Assembly (NCBI GenBank): GCA_031265015.1
Contig: JAISDG010000014.1
Span: 1-16,486, forward strand
Direction: 5' to 3'
Length of the DNA: 16,486 nt
Source of the DNA: Spirochaetaceae bacterium
Lineage (GTDB): Bacteria > Spirochaetota > Spirochaetia > Treponematales > Breznakiellaceae
In this document: piece after piece, positions 1 to 7,616 of the stretch
Layout: every line of letters starts with the position of its first letter
Numbering within the stretch: position 1 is the stretch's first letter
Program-made: the position numbers and the translations under genes
The notes under the pieces: model-generated
Database searches by the model: none
Told to the model about the DNA's origin: nothing
What the model saw: only the letters and a program-made list of their open reading frames with translations

Positions 1-1
1 T

Positions 2-30
2 TTCACTGACGCAATTGATATAACAGTGAA
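2..30. repeat. Short inverted repeat (7-bp arms)
   Basis: TTCACTG at 2-8 is the exact reverse complement of CAGTGAA at 24-30, with a 15-nt loop. No T-tract follows, so it is not a convincing terminator. It may belong to the 3' region of a gene left of the window or be a protein-binding site. Little else is visible in 1-86. Confidence 0.35.
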
Positions 31-86
31 TACGCTGTGTCATGCGCCGCATTCAGCCGTTGTCATCACAATCTTGTAAGGGTTAG

Positions 87-114
87 TTGATACACCTCTT
101 GAATATTCTATTAT
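87..114 (+). promoter_or_regulatory. Candidate sigma-70 type promoter of the TPR gene
   Basis: TTGATA at 87-92 and TATTAT at 109-114 are separated by 16 bp; each matches its consensus hexamer at five of six positions. The predicted start would be near 121, giving a leader of about 105 nt before the ATG at 228. A weaker alternative is TTGAAT (99-104), 17 bp, TAATAA (122-127). Both depend on hexamer matching only. Confidence 0.35.
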
Positions 115-131
115 TCTCCGGTAATAATAGA
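107..131. repeat. AT-rich palindrome at the TPR gene promoter
   Basis: TCTATTATT (107-115) pairs exactly with AATAATAGA (123-131) around a 7-nt centre. It covers the candidate -10 hexamer and predicted start point, so it is better read as a DNA operator than as a leader hairpin. The regulator is unknown. Confidence 0.4.
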
Positions 132-227
132 CACATATTATCGGCAGGACATCGGGGTGGTGGAGCAATTATTAACTGCTCATTGCTATCTATTATTAGG
201 TTAAATATAAGCACAGGAGGATTAAAA

Positions 228-2951
228 ATGAATAACAAAGAAACGTTGGACAAGGCGCCGGAAGAAGACCGCGGGCCTGAAAAATCACCCTCCGCCGGCG
301 GGGCGCGGATTGAGGGCGGAGACGCCGCCGCGTATACCGGCCGCGGCAACGAGTATGCCGGCAAAGGAGATCTGGACAGCGCCATCGCGGATTACACCCA
401 GGCTGTCGCCCTGGACTCCGGTTATGCCGCCGCGTATCTTAACCGCGGCAACGCGTATTTCTTCAAGAAGGACTACAACAGCGCCATTACGGACTATACC
501 CGGCTTATCGCCCTGGAAAGCGGCAGCGCCGACGTGTACTACAATCGCGGCCTCGCGTATACCGGCAAGAAGGACTACAACAGCGCCATTGCGGACTATA
601 CCCAGGCTATCGCCCTTGGAAGCGACAATGCCGCCGTGTATACCGGCCGCGGCGACGCCTATGCCGGCAAAAAGGAATACGCCAGGGCCGCCGCGGACTA
701 TGAAAAGGCCATCGCCCTTGACCCGGATTACGCTCCCGCCCCGGCCGACAACCGCGCCGTCGCGTACCGCGCCCGGGACTCCCGGGGCCGGGCCTTCACG
801 GGCCTTACCGTGCAGGTCGATACGGGGCCGAGCGCCGCCGGCGCGTATCATAAACGTGCCGCCGCGTACCTCGAAAACGGCGACCACGACAGCGCCATCG
901 CGGACTTTACCCGTGCGGCCGTGCTGTCCCCGAAGAGCTTCGCCGTGTACAACAACCGGGCAAACGCCTACCTCGACAAAGGGGACTTTGAGAAGGCTGT
1001 CGCGGACTACACCAAGGCGATAAAGCTTGCCTCGAACGACGACAAGGACGACGACGTTTCCAAGCTGTATTATAACCGCGCCTGCGCCTATGACGACAAG
1101 GGAAAGAAGGATCAGGCCATCTCGGATTATACCGAGGTGATCCGCCTTAACCCCGATGACGCCTCCGCCTACGAGGGCCGGGGGCGGGCGTACTACGGTA
1201 AGGGGAGCCTGGACAAGGCTATCGCGGACTTTACCCAGGTGTTACGGATTATCCCTAGTGACGACGCCGTGTATTTTAACCGGGGAACGGCGTATTACCA
1301 CAAAGGGGAACTGGACAAGGCTGTCGCGGACTTTACCGAGTCGATCCGGCTTGAGGGTGATAATCCCGGCCCGTACCGCAGCCGGGGGCGCATCTATGTC
1401 TCCCGGGGAAAGGCGGACGAGGCTATCGCGGATTTCACCAAGCTGTTACAGCTCCTTCCCGGCGATGCCGAAGCGTATTACTTCCGGGGCCGGGCCTATC
1501 AGGAAAAAGGGGAGCCGCACAAGGCTGTCGCGGACTTTACCGAGTCGATCCGGCTTGAGGGTGATAATCCCGGCCCGTATAACGACCGGGCCCTCGTGTA
1601 CCGCGATATGAAAGAGACGGACAAGGCTATGGCGGACTTAAACAAGGTAATCAGCCTTAACCCCGATAATCCCGTCCCCTATCTCAACCGGGGTTATACG
1701 TATGAGACTAACGGGGACCACGACAAGGCCATCGCGGACTATGGCAAGGCGCTGGCGCTGGATCCCAATTTTGCCCCGGCGTATTTCAACCGGGCCATCG
1801 CCTATGATAACAAGGGAGAGGTGGACCGGGTTATCGCGGACTATACCCGGGTGATTAAGCTTGAAAGCGGCAATGCCGCCGCGCATTTCTACCGCGCCAA
1901 CGCGTATTATGGCAAAAAGGACTATGACAAGGCTATCGCGGATTACGATGCGGCCCTGCGGATACAACCTGACAACGAGGGGACAAAGAACAACAGTATC
2001 GCCGCGCATATCAGCCGCGGCATTGCGCATCACGCCAAAAAAAATTACGACGGCGCTATCGCGGATCTTACCAAAGCCCTTGCTTTAGATCCTGATGATG
2101 CCTCAGCGTATGTCTACCGGGGCAACGCGTATCTCGGTAAGAAGGATTATGACAGGACTATCGCGGATTACGAGGCGGCCCTGCGGATTAGCGGCGATAA
2201 CGACGATAACGCGGGGACAATAAAGAGAGGTCTTGCCGCGGTGTATGTGAACCGCGGGGTTTTGCATCACAGCAACAAGGAGTACGGCCGGGCCATGGAG
2301 GACTATGAGGCGGCGATGCGGCTTGATCCCAATGATGAAACAGCCAGGAAGAATCTTGCCATCGCCTATGTGTACCGGGGCGATGAGTATTACGGCAAAG
2401 GCGGCTACGATAAAACAATAGCGGACTACAGCGAAGCGATTGCCCTTGACTACGATCCTGTCGTTATGTATGTGCGCCGGGGCGACGTGTATTTCGATAA
2501 TGATGACTACGACCAGGCCATAGCGGACTACAGCAAAGTGATTTCCCTTGACCCCAATTCCGCCTCCGCGTATCACAGCCGGGGAGAAGCGTACTTCCAT
2601 GCGGATGACTACGACAGGGCTATCGCGGACTATGAGGCGGTGCTGCGGATTGACGGTGACGACGATTCGGTGAAGAAAGAGATTGCCGCCGCGCATTTCT
2701 GCCTGGGCGAGCGGTATTTCTGCGAAAATGACAACGACAAAGCCATAGAAGAATACGGCAAAGCTATCGCTTTTGATCCTGATTATGGTGAAGCGTATAA
2801 CACCCGCGGTCATATGTATTACCAAAGAAAGGACTACGACAGGGCTGTCGCGGATTACGAGGCGGCGGTGCGGCTTATGACGAATGATGAGGAGATAGCA
2901 AAGATAATAAAAAATAACCTTGAAAACGCGCTGAAGGGGCGGGGGTATTAG
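228..2951 (+). CDS. Large TPR-repeat protein (about 24 units)
   Basis: A 907-residue protein made almost entirely of tetratricopeptide repeats; such helical scaffolds bind other proteins. After about 31 polar residues there are about 24 units of the form AxxYxxRGxAYxxKxDYDxAIADYxxAIxLDPxx. Most units are 34 residues. Five (units 7, 16, 18, 19 and 22) are lengthened to 40-45 residues by a polar stretch, often after a DYEAALRI-like second helix. Unit 5 (residues about 169-203) keeps the length but loses the AIADY consensus. No signal peptide, membrane segment or enzymatic domain is seen, so it is probably cytoplasmic. The ATG at 228 was chosen because AGGAGG lies at 215-220; a longer in-frame reading from 87 lacks a ribosome site and the repeat-type composition. 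The stop lies one base from that of the convergent gene. The partner is unknown. Confidence 0.9.
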   Translation: MNNKETLDKAPEEDRGPEKSPSAGGARIEGGDAAAYTGRGNEYAGKGDLDSAIADYTQAVALDSGYAAAYLNRGNAYFFKKDYNSAITDYTRLIALESGSADVYYNRGLAYTGKKDYNSAIADYTQAIALGSDNAAVYTGRGDAYAGKKEYARAAADYEKAIALDPDYAPAPADNRAVAYRARDSRGRAFTGLTVQVDTGPSAAGAYHKRAAAYLENGDHDSAIADFTRAAVLSPKSFAVYNNRANAYLDKGDFEKAVADYTKAIKLASNDDKDDDVSKLYYNRACAYDDKGKKDQAISDYTEVIRLNPDDASAYEGRGRAYYGKGSLDKAIADFTQVLRIIPSDDAVYFNRGTAYYHKGELDKAVADFTESIRLEGDNPGPYRSRGRIYVSRGKADEAIADFTKLLQLLPGDAEAYYFRGRAYQEKGEPHKAVADFTESIRLEGDNPGPYNDRALVYRDMKETDKAMADLNKVISLNPDNPVPYLNRGYTYETNGDHDKAIADYGKALALDPNFAPAYFNRAIAYDNKGEVDRVIADYTRVIKLESGNAAAHFYRANAYYGKKDYDKAIADYDAALRIQPDNEGTKNNSIAAHISRGIAHHAKKNYDGAIADLTKALALDPDDASAYVYRGNAYLGKKDYDRTIADYEAALRISGDNDDNAGTIKRGLAAVYVNRGVLHHSNKEYGRAMEDYEAAMRLDPNDETARKNLAIAYVYRGDEYYGKGGYDKTIADYSEAIALDYDPVVMYVRRGDVYFDNDDYDQAIADYSKVISLDPNSASAYHSRGEAYFHADDYDRAIADYEAVLRIDGDDDSVKKEIAAAHFCLGERYFCENDNDKAIEEYGKAIAFDPDYGEAYNTRGHMYYQRKDYDRAVADYEAAVRLMTNDEEIAKIIKNNLENALKGRGY
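1315..1579 (+). repeat. 61-bp exact direct repeat inside the TPR gene
   Basis: Bases 1315-1375 and 1519-1579 are identical. Their offset of 204 bp is exactly two 34-residue TPR units. The shared segment encodes KAVADFTESIRLEGDNPGP in units 10 and 12. Other units differ freely in DNA, so this suggests a recent duplication or gene conversion of a unit pair. Confidence 0.9.
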
Positions 2952-2952
2952 G

Positions 2953-5523
2953 TTATTTTTTCCCGATCACCGAATCAACCAGATTTTTCAGTCCCGGATC
3001 CAGGGTTTTGAAGGTTTCATCATCCGGCGTTTTTACTTTTTTGTCCACATAGTGAATTCCGTTCTTCTGCGTAATTATGCCGGGCCCCGCGGATTTTAGC
3101 TCCTGGGGCTCACCCTTGTCCTGATACTGGAACGGTTTGTAGACCATGGACATGGAATAATCAGCGTTTAATTCTTCAAGCCGGCCCGAAGTTTTTATCG
3201 TCCCGGTATCTTCCTCATCGTCCCTGAAGGTTTCCTTATCGTCAAATTTGGAATACATGTCCGCGAAGGGCGAAACAATTTCGATTTCTTCTTCCAGCTC
3301 TTCCCCTTCCTCTTCTTTGCCGGAAGAACCGAATTCAATCCGGCTCGCCATATCGGCTTCGGAAAGGGGGAAAGAAACAGGAGCCGGGGCCGTTTCCAGT
3401 TCCTCCAGCTCTTCAAGTTCTTCAACGAAGTCCGGTTCGCCGCCGCCGGCGGGACCGGGTATATCCATATCGTCCACCAGTTCAAGCCCCGAAGATTCCA
3501 CAATGGTGGGAATATCATCTTCGCCGAATACCAGCTGTATATTGGATTTGGGCGAAGCAGGGGGCTTAAACGGAACGGGCGGTTTACTGTCTGTTAGGTC
3601 TTCCGTATCCGAAAGTATTTTGATGTTATCCGGTTCTTCGTCTATGTCTTCTACTTCGGACAAGTCTTCTACCTCGTCCGCTTCTTCCCCGCCGGACAGA
3701 TATTGCTGTTCTTCCGCGCCGGACAGCTCTTCCAGATCGGCGGGCTCCGCCTCTTCCGTTTCGGGAACTTCTTCGGCCGCGGCGGGCTCCGCGGGAACTT
3801 CCGGTTCTTCCTCTCCCGGGAGCTCTGCGGCAACGGCGGGTTCCGCGTCTTCCGCTTCGGGTAATTCTTCCAGATCGGCGGGCTCCGCCTCTTCCGCTTC
3901 GGGAACTTCTTCGACCGCGGCGGGCTCCGCGGGGGCTTCCGGCTCTTCCTCTCCCGGGAGCTCCGCGGCAACGGCGGGCTCCGCGTCTTCCGCTTCGGGA
4001 ACTTCTTCGGTCGCGGCGGTTTCCGGTTCTTCCTCCCCGGAGAGTTCTTCCATATCCTCCGGCTCTTCCATTTCTTCCAGGGTTTCGATTTCTTCCGGTT
4101 CTTCGGAACGGGCCTGGGGAACTTCCGGCGCCGCGGCGGCGTCCGCTCCGGCAGGACCGGCGGCCCGGACCGAAGTCGCCCCGGGAGCTGCCCCCCGGGT
4201 TGCCGGGACATTGAGAACCTGGTCCGCCGCTGCCGGGCCGCCGCCGGGCAGTACAGGAGAATCCCCTCTGGCCAGAAGCATGCGGTGAAGAATGTTTTGC
4301 AGTTTATCTTCGTCTATGGCCAGGCGGGTCTCGCGCTTGCCGCCGATGGCGGTAAGGATCTCGTCCCAGGATTTGTCAATAAGGCTGTCGATATCTTCCA
4401 GCAGGGCCGGGGGTTTTCCCTTGACCCCCCGTTTGAGTTCGGAACGGACATCTTCCCGGCGCAGTTCAAGTTCATGGTACCAGTGGTTCCAGTCCATTTC
4501 GCCCTTGCGCTCGTAATATTCCCGAATAAGCGAAAGCTGTAGTCCCTTAAGGCGGTTCTGGATCACGGTCAGGGTATCGGGCCGGAGGTTAAAGGCCAGG
4601 AATATGGTAAGGAACACGGTAAGGAATATGGACGCCAGGAGGATCATCTTCATGACCTGGGGAAAGGCAAACAGCGCGGCATCTACTACCCGGCCTACAA
4701 TAAGCCCCTTTTCTGTTTTTGCGGAAACCAGGGCCAGGGCCGAAGAAGAACTTTGGGAATCCAGGGCGGTAAGGCTAAAAAGGTTCTCCCGCCAGACTGA
4801 TGAAATAACCGGTATAATGGCATCCCTGCCCGTACTGGGAAGCCCCGACACCACGCCCGGAGGAACGGAAATGACGGAAAGATCTTCCCCGATTTTGATG
4901 CGGCCTTCCACGATAAGCCTTTCGGCGACAGCCCGGATGGACAGGGAATACAGAGCCGTACCCCGGTATATTTCCATGGAATCGTAGAACGGAAAGGAAA
5001 AAACAATACGATCGTTCCGCTGATCCAGGGTAATTTTCGGATTTCCACCGGAGGCTACGGACAATTCCCCGTAGGGAACATAGGAGGCGGTTTCTTCATA
5101 ATTTTTATAGGTTATGGTATCATTGGCCTGGCTCTGGATGTCTTCGGGATCGGTTGAAAAGTGGAGCCGCATTCCTCCGACATCGACAAAACGCACCGAC
5201 TGGAGGCCCTTTTGGGATTCCATAAGGATGCCGTAGAGCCGGGTCCGTTCAAAAATATCCTGGGTAGTCTGATTGGGAAGAAAGCTCCGTTTTACCGGGC
5301 CGTCTTCCATGGCAGCGGCAAAACCTTCCTGCAGTTCGTCAAGAAAAGCCTGGATAGTTTCCGCGTCCCGGCGGACTTCCCTATCCAGGGATTTGGTAAT
5401 GGAAGGATTATAGAACCGGGTTTCTACCAGATTAAAAAAACCGGTAAAGGCAAGGACAGAAAAACCCCCTACAAGAACTACGGAAATAAGAAGGCTCAGC
5501 GCTACTTTTTGCGAAACTGTCAA
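2953..5523 (-). CDS. Two-pass membrane protein with sensor-like domain and long acidic tail
   Basis: An 856-residue protein I cannot name. Residues 7-29 form a signal-anchor helix. Residues about 30-285 are a mixed-structure segment, probably periplasmic, laid out like the sensor domain of chemoreceptors. Residues about 290-312 form a second membrane helix. A charged cytoplasmic part follows (320-420, with WNHWYHELELRREDV), then a very acidic low-complexity tail (about 470-760) rich in Glu, Pro and Ala, then a more ordered end (765-856). No HAMP, kinase, cyclase or methyl-accepting motif is visible. The start is TTG at 5523: AGGA lies 4 nt upstream, and the nearest upstream ATGs are out of frame or hit a stop within a few codons. 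It is divergent from fliS and converges on the TPR gene. A flagellar or envelope signalling role is a guess from position and topology. Confidence 0.85.
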   Translation of the reverse strand: MTVSQKVALSLLISVVLVGGFSVLAFTGFFNLVETRFYNPSITKSLDREVRRDAETIQAFLDELQEGFAAAMEDGPVKRSFLPNQTTQDIFERTRLYGILMESQKGLQSVRFVDVGGMRLHFSTDPEDIQSQANDTITYKNYEETASYVPYGELSVASGGNPKITLDQRNDRIVFSFPFYDSMEIYRGTALYSLSIRAVAERLIVEGRIKIGEDLSVISVPPGVVSGLPSTGRDAIIPVISSVWRENLFSLTALDSQSSSSALALVSAKTEKGLIVGRVVDAALFAFPQVMKMILLASIFLTVFLTIFLAFNLRPDTLTVIQNRLKGLQLSLIREYYERKGEMDWNHWYHELELRREDVRSELKRGVKGKPPALLEDIDSLIDKSWDEILTAIGGKRETRLAIDEDKLQNILHRMLLARGDSPVLPGGGPAAADQVLNVPATRGAAPGATSVRAAGPAGADAAAAPEVPQARSEEPEEIETLEEMEEPEDMEELSGEEEPETAATEEVPEAEDAEPAVAAELPGEEEPEAPAEPAAVEEVPEAEEAEPADLEELPEAEDAEPAVAAELPGEEEPEVPAEPAAAEEVPETEEAEPADLEELSGAEEQQYLSGGEEADEVEDLSEVEDIDEEPDNIKILSDTEDLTDSKPPVPFKPPASPKSNIQLVFGEDDIPTIVESSGLELVDDMDIPGPAGGGEPDFVEELEELEELETAPAPVSFPLSEADMASRIEFGSSGKEEEGEELEEEIEIVSPFADMYSKFDDKETFRDDEEDTGTIKTSGRLEELNADYSMSMVYKPFQYQDKGEPQELKSAGPGIITQKNGIHYVDKKVKTPDDETFKTLDPGLKNLVDSVIGKK
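3733..4008 (-). repeat. 138-bp tandem repeat encoding Glu/Pro/Ala-rich tail
   Basis: Two adjacent copies (about 3733-3870 and 3871-4008) are nearly identical and encode two 46-residue units with the motifs AEPAVAAELPGEEEPE, EEVPE-EEAEPADLEEL and so on. A third, partial copy follows on the high-coordinate side. The period is a multiple of three, so copy-number change would keep the frame. Confidence 0.8.
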
Positions 5524-5552
5524 CGGTTCCTGCCTGTTTTAAGCATTATTCT

Positions 5553-5580
5553 TTCATAAGTATCGGAATTATCAAGTCAA
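5553..5580 (-). promoter_or_regulatory. Candidate promoter of the acidic-tail membrane protein
   Basis: On the minus strand, TTGACT (5580-5575) is followed after 16 bp by TATGAA (5558-5553). The predicted start near 5546 leaves a leader of about 23 nt before the TTG codon, room for the AGGA ribosome site. The -10 match is only four of six. Confidence 0.35.
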
Positions 5581-5581
5581 T

Positions 5582-5602
5582 ATATAGTATAATATACTAT
5601 AT
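5582..5602. promoter_or_regulatory. 21-bp palindrome overlapping the fliS-side -10 element
   Basis: ATATAGTATA (5582-5591) is mirrored exactly by TATACTATAT (5593-5602) around one central A. It contains a perfect TATAAT (5588-5593) on the plus strand and lies two bases from the -35-like TTGACT of the divergent gene. It could be an operator controlling both directions. No good -35 is seen for the plus-strand -10, nor a sigma-28 type flagellar promoter. The 160-nt leader from here to fliS holds no convincing gene. Confidence 0.5.
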
Positions 5603-5763
5603 CCGGTTTTTTTATGCCACAAGGGAATCAAAACCCGAAAGTTTCTGAAGAACGGCTCAATACGCTCAAGTTTTACTTTCCCCCGCCGATACTGGAATGT
5701 ACGGCTTTAAAGACCGGCCCGGAGATGGTATTATTTTCGGGACCGTCCATACAGGGAGGGGCA

Positions 5764-6204
5764 ATGGCCTATACAAACGCACTATCAGCTTATAAAGAAA
5801 CCAGAATCAGGACCGCCAGCCAGGGGCAGCTTATCATCATGCTCTACGATGAGGCGGTCAAACAGCTGGACCGGGGCCTGGAACTGATGGGCCTGAATGT
5901 GTCCGGCAAGAAGGATCCCGCCAGGATAGAATCCATCGGCAAGGCCATTGTAAAAGCCCGGGATATTATTACAGAGCTTATGGTTTCCCTGGATTTTGAG
6001 CAGGGCGGGGAAATAGCCAAAAATCTGTTTGCCCTGTATGCCTGGTTCAACAAGGAACTGCTGGAAGCCCACATGGGAATGGATATTTCCCGCATAGCCG
6101 CGGTAAAAAACATGATCCATAACCTGCGGGAAGCCTGGGTGGAAATTGCCGCCAAGACCAGCGCGGAAGGCCGGCCCGCCGAAGGCGTTAATATTGCGGG
6201 GTAA
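5764..6204 (+). CDS. fliS: Flagellar export chaperone FliS
   Basis: A 146-residue FliS, the cytoplasmic chaperone that binds the C-terminus of flagellin and stops it polymerising before export. The N-terminus has the family's typical pattern: MAYTNALSAYKETRIRTAS, then GQLIIMLYDEAVKQLD. The rest is the expected helical bundle, with the IVKARDIITELMVSLDFE and ISRIAAVKNMIHNLREAW segments. Length fits the family (about 125-150). The reading frame is open for 50 codons upstream, but ATG 5764 is preferred: a strong GGGAGGGG site lies just before it and FliS homology begins there. A FlgN-like gene follows after 27 nt, probably in the same operon. In spirochaetes the flagella are periplasmic. Confidence 0.92.
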   Translation: MAYTNALSAYKETRIRTASQGQLIIMLYDEAVKQLDRGLELMGLNVSGKKDPARIESIGKAIVKARDIITELMVSLDFEQGGEIAKNLFALYAWFNKELLEAHMGMDISRIAAVKNMIHNLREAWVEIAAKTSAEGRPAEGVNIAG

Positions 6205-6231
6205 GGAAGGGCAGTACCGGAGCGGGGAAAA

Positions 6232-6753
6232 ATGGAAAAAACCGGCGTACCGGCCTTAAGCCCCGGGGAAGTAGAACGCAGGGTAGCGATCCTCAAGCGG
6301 TTCCGGGAGCTCCTTTCCCAGCAGCGGGACCGGTTCCGGCAATACCTGGATGTCCTTGACAGGCAGAAAGACGTGATCCGGGACGGCAGCGCCGATGACC
6401 TGGTAGTCCATGTGGAACTGGAAGAAAAAATCGTCGGCGATATTTTTGCCATCCAGAAGGTGATTGACCCCCTGGAAGCAATGTACCAGACGGCTTTTCC
6501 CCTGCCGGACCGGGCCTTTGGCGGGGAAGTTTCCGCCGCGCCAAGCGAAATTCGGGAAGTGCCCACCCTGAGGGCCGCTCTGGAAGAATTAAAGGCCGAA
6601 GCGGTCATCCGCTCAAACCGGAACCGGGACCTGCTGGCAAAGCGCATGGAAGAACTGCGGCAGGAAATGAAGATCCTCAGGGCCAACCCTTATGCCATAC
6701 ACCGTTCCGTTTATTCCAGGGAAACCGCGGCCCTGCTGGACATCCAGGGATAA
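6232..6753 (+). CDS. FlgN-like flagellar export chaperone
   Basis: A 173-residue, mostly helical, charged protein directly downstream of fliS. The pattern fits the FlgN family, cytoplasmic chaperones for hook-filament junction proteins: an N-terminal long helix (VERRVAILKRFRELLSQQRD), repeated Leu/Glu-rich helices, and a C-terminal NPYAIHRSVYSRETAALLDI, which resembles the end of FlgN proteins. No signal peptide or membrane helix is present. GGAGCGGGG lies just upstream of the ATG. Assignment rests on size, helix content, the C-terminal motif and position; FlgN is poorly conserved, so another flagellar export chaperone is possible. Confidence 0.65.
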   Translation: MEKTGVPALSPGEVERRVAILKRFRELLSQQRDRFRQYLDVLDRQKDVIRDGSADDLVVHVELEEKIVGDIFAIQKVIDPLEAMYQTAFPLPDRAFGGEVSAAPSEIREVPTLRAALEELKAEAVIRSNRNRDLLAKRMEELRQEMKILRANPYAIHRSVYSRETAALLDIQG

Positions 6754-6766
6754 ACACCGGGCATCA

Positions 6767-6797
6767 TTGGCGTAAACAGCGCCGCATGGTGTATACT
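6767..6797 (+). promoter_or_regulatory. Candidate promoter giving a leaderless ccdA transcript
   Basis: TATACT at 6792-6797 lies 7 nt before the ATG at 6805, and no Shine-Dalgarno sequence is present. TTGGCG (6767-6772) is a possible -35, but the 19-bp spacer is long. Transcription would begin at or next to the A of the ATG. Confidence 0.35.
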
Positions 6798-6804
6798 AAA
6801 AGTA

Positions 6805-7605
6805 ATGACCGATTATCCTTCTATCGCGCTCGTTTTTGCCGCGGGGCTGCTGTCGTTTCTTTCTCCCTGCGTACTGCCGCTGATTCCCTCGTACATGAGC
6901 ATTCTGGGAAGCGCAAAAACCCGGGCGGAACATGCCGGCAGCCCTGTTTCGGGCCCGGCCGGACAATTTCCCCTGCTCATTACAACAGCGTGTTTTATTC
7001 TGGGGTTCAGCGCGGTCTTTGTAATCCTGAGCATTCTGGTTTCGGCAACCTTTCTTTTGATGGGCGGCATATCGAAATACCTTCAGGCGGCGGCGGGAAT
7101 TATCGTGATCATCCTGGGATTGAACGTACTGTTCGATTTTCTGACCCCGCTGAATTATGAAAAGCGCTTTCATGTAAAAAAAAAGACCCGGGGACGCATG
7201 GGGGCGTTTCTTGCCGGCGCCGCGTTCGGTACGGGATGGACTCCCTGCATCGGGCCGATTTTAACCAGCGTGCTCCTGCTGGCGGGGCAAAACGGCAAGG
7301 CGGGAATAGCGGTGCTGTACCTGGCGGTATATTCCCTGGGACTGGGGCTGCCTTTCCTTCTGGCGGCGGCATTTTTTGACCGCTTCCTTACCACCGCCGC
7401 ATGGTTCCGCTCCAGGCTGCCGGTGATACAAAAAATCAGCGGGATAGTACTTATTATTATGGGAGTTTTGATTTTGACCGGACGGTTTTCAATTCTGAAT
7501 ATCGTCCTTCAAAAATGGCAGTTCCGGTTTATCGACTGGGCAGCGGACAAGGCCCTGCCCTTCCGCCTTGCGGCGGATTGGCTTAGCTGGCTGCAGAATA
7601 TATAA
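6805..7605 (+). CDS. ccdA: CcdA/DsbD-type thiol-disulfide transmembrane transporter
   Basis: A 266-residue polytopic membrane protein of the CcdA family, which carries reducing equivalents from cytoplasmic thioredoxin to extracytoplasmic thiol proteins. The two reactive cysteines lie in the expected settings: C22 in LSFLSPCVLPLIPSY and C148 in GTGWTPCIGPIL. About six hydrophobic segments are visible, with a basic loop (KKKTRGR, about 125-131) between halves. Length fits the family; the C-terminus (240-266) is less hydrophobic. The stop TAA shares one base with an upstream in-frame ATG of the next gene, a lipoprotein thioredoxin that is the likely electron acceptor. No Shine-Dalgarno sequence precedes the ATG. 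Whether it serves cytochrome maturation or general oxidative repair cannot be told here. Confidence 0.92.
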   Translation: MTDYPSIALVFAAGLLSFLSPCVLPLIPSYMSILGSAKTRAEHAGSPVSGPAGQFPLLITTACFILGFSAVFVILSILVSATFLLMGGISKYLQAAAGIIVIILGLNVLFDFLTPLNYEKRFHVKKKTRGRMGAFLAGAAFGTGWTPCIGPILTSVLLLAGQNGKAGIAVLYLAVYSLGLGLPFLLAAAFFDRFLTTAAWFRSRLPVIQKISGIVLIIMGVLILTGRFSILNIVLQKWQFRFIDWAADKALPFRLAADWLSWLQNI

Positions 7606-7616
7606 TGGAGAAGGAT

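Noticed and set aside
87..227. A 47-residue extension of the TPR protein
   Set aside because: The stretch is AT-rich, unlike the gene, contains promoter-like elements, and AGGAGG lies before ATG 228.
228..2951. CRISPR-like or mobile repeats suggested by the strong periodicity
   Set aside because: The period of about 102 bp is that of the 34-residue TPR unit in an intact coding frame; DNA copies are diverged and there are no spacers.
3248..4288. A 346-codon Ser-rich plus-strand open frame
   Set aside because: It is the complement of the Glu-rich acidic tail (GAA/GAG read as TTC/CTC and shifted to TCC/TCT). The minus-strand frame has the membrane helices and ribosome site.
5614..5763. A 50-residue N-terminal extension of FliS
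   Set aside because: There is no ribosome site before ATG 5614, the segment does not resemble FliS, and a strong GGGAGGGG site precedes the ATG at 5764.
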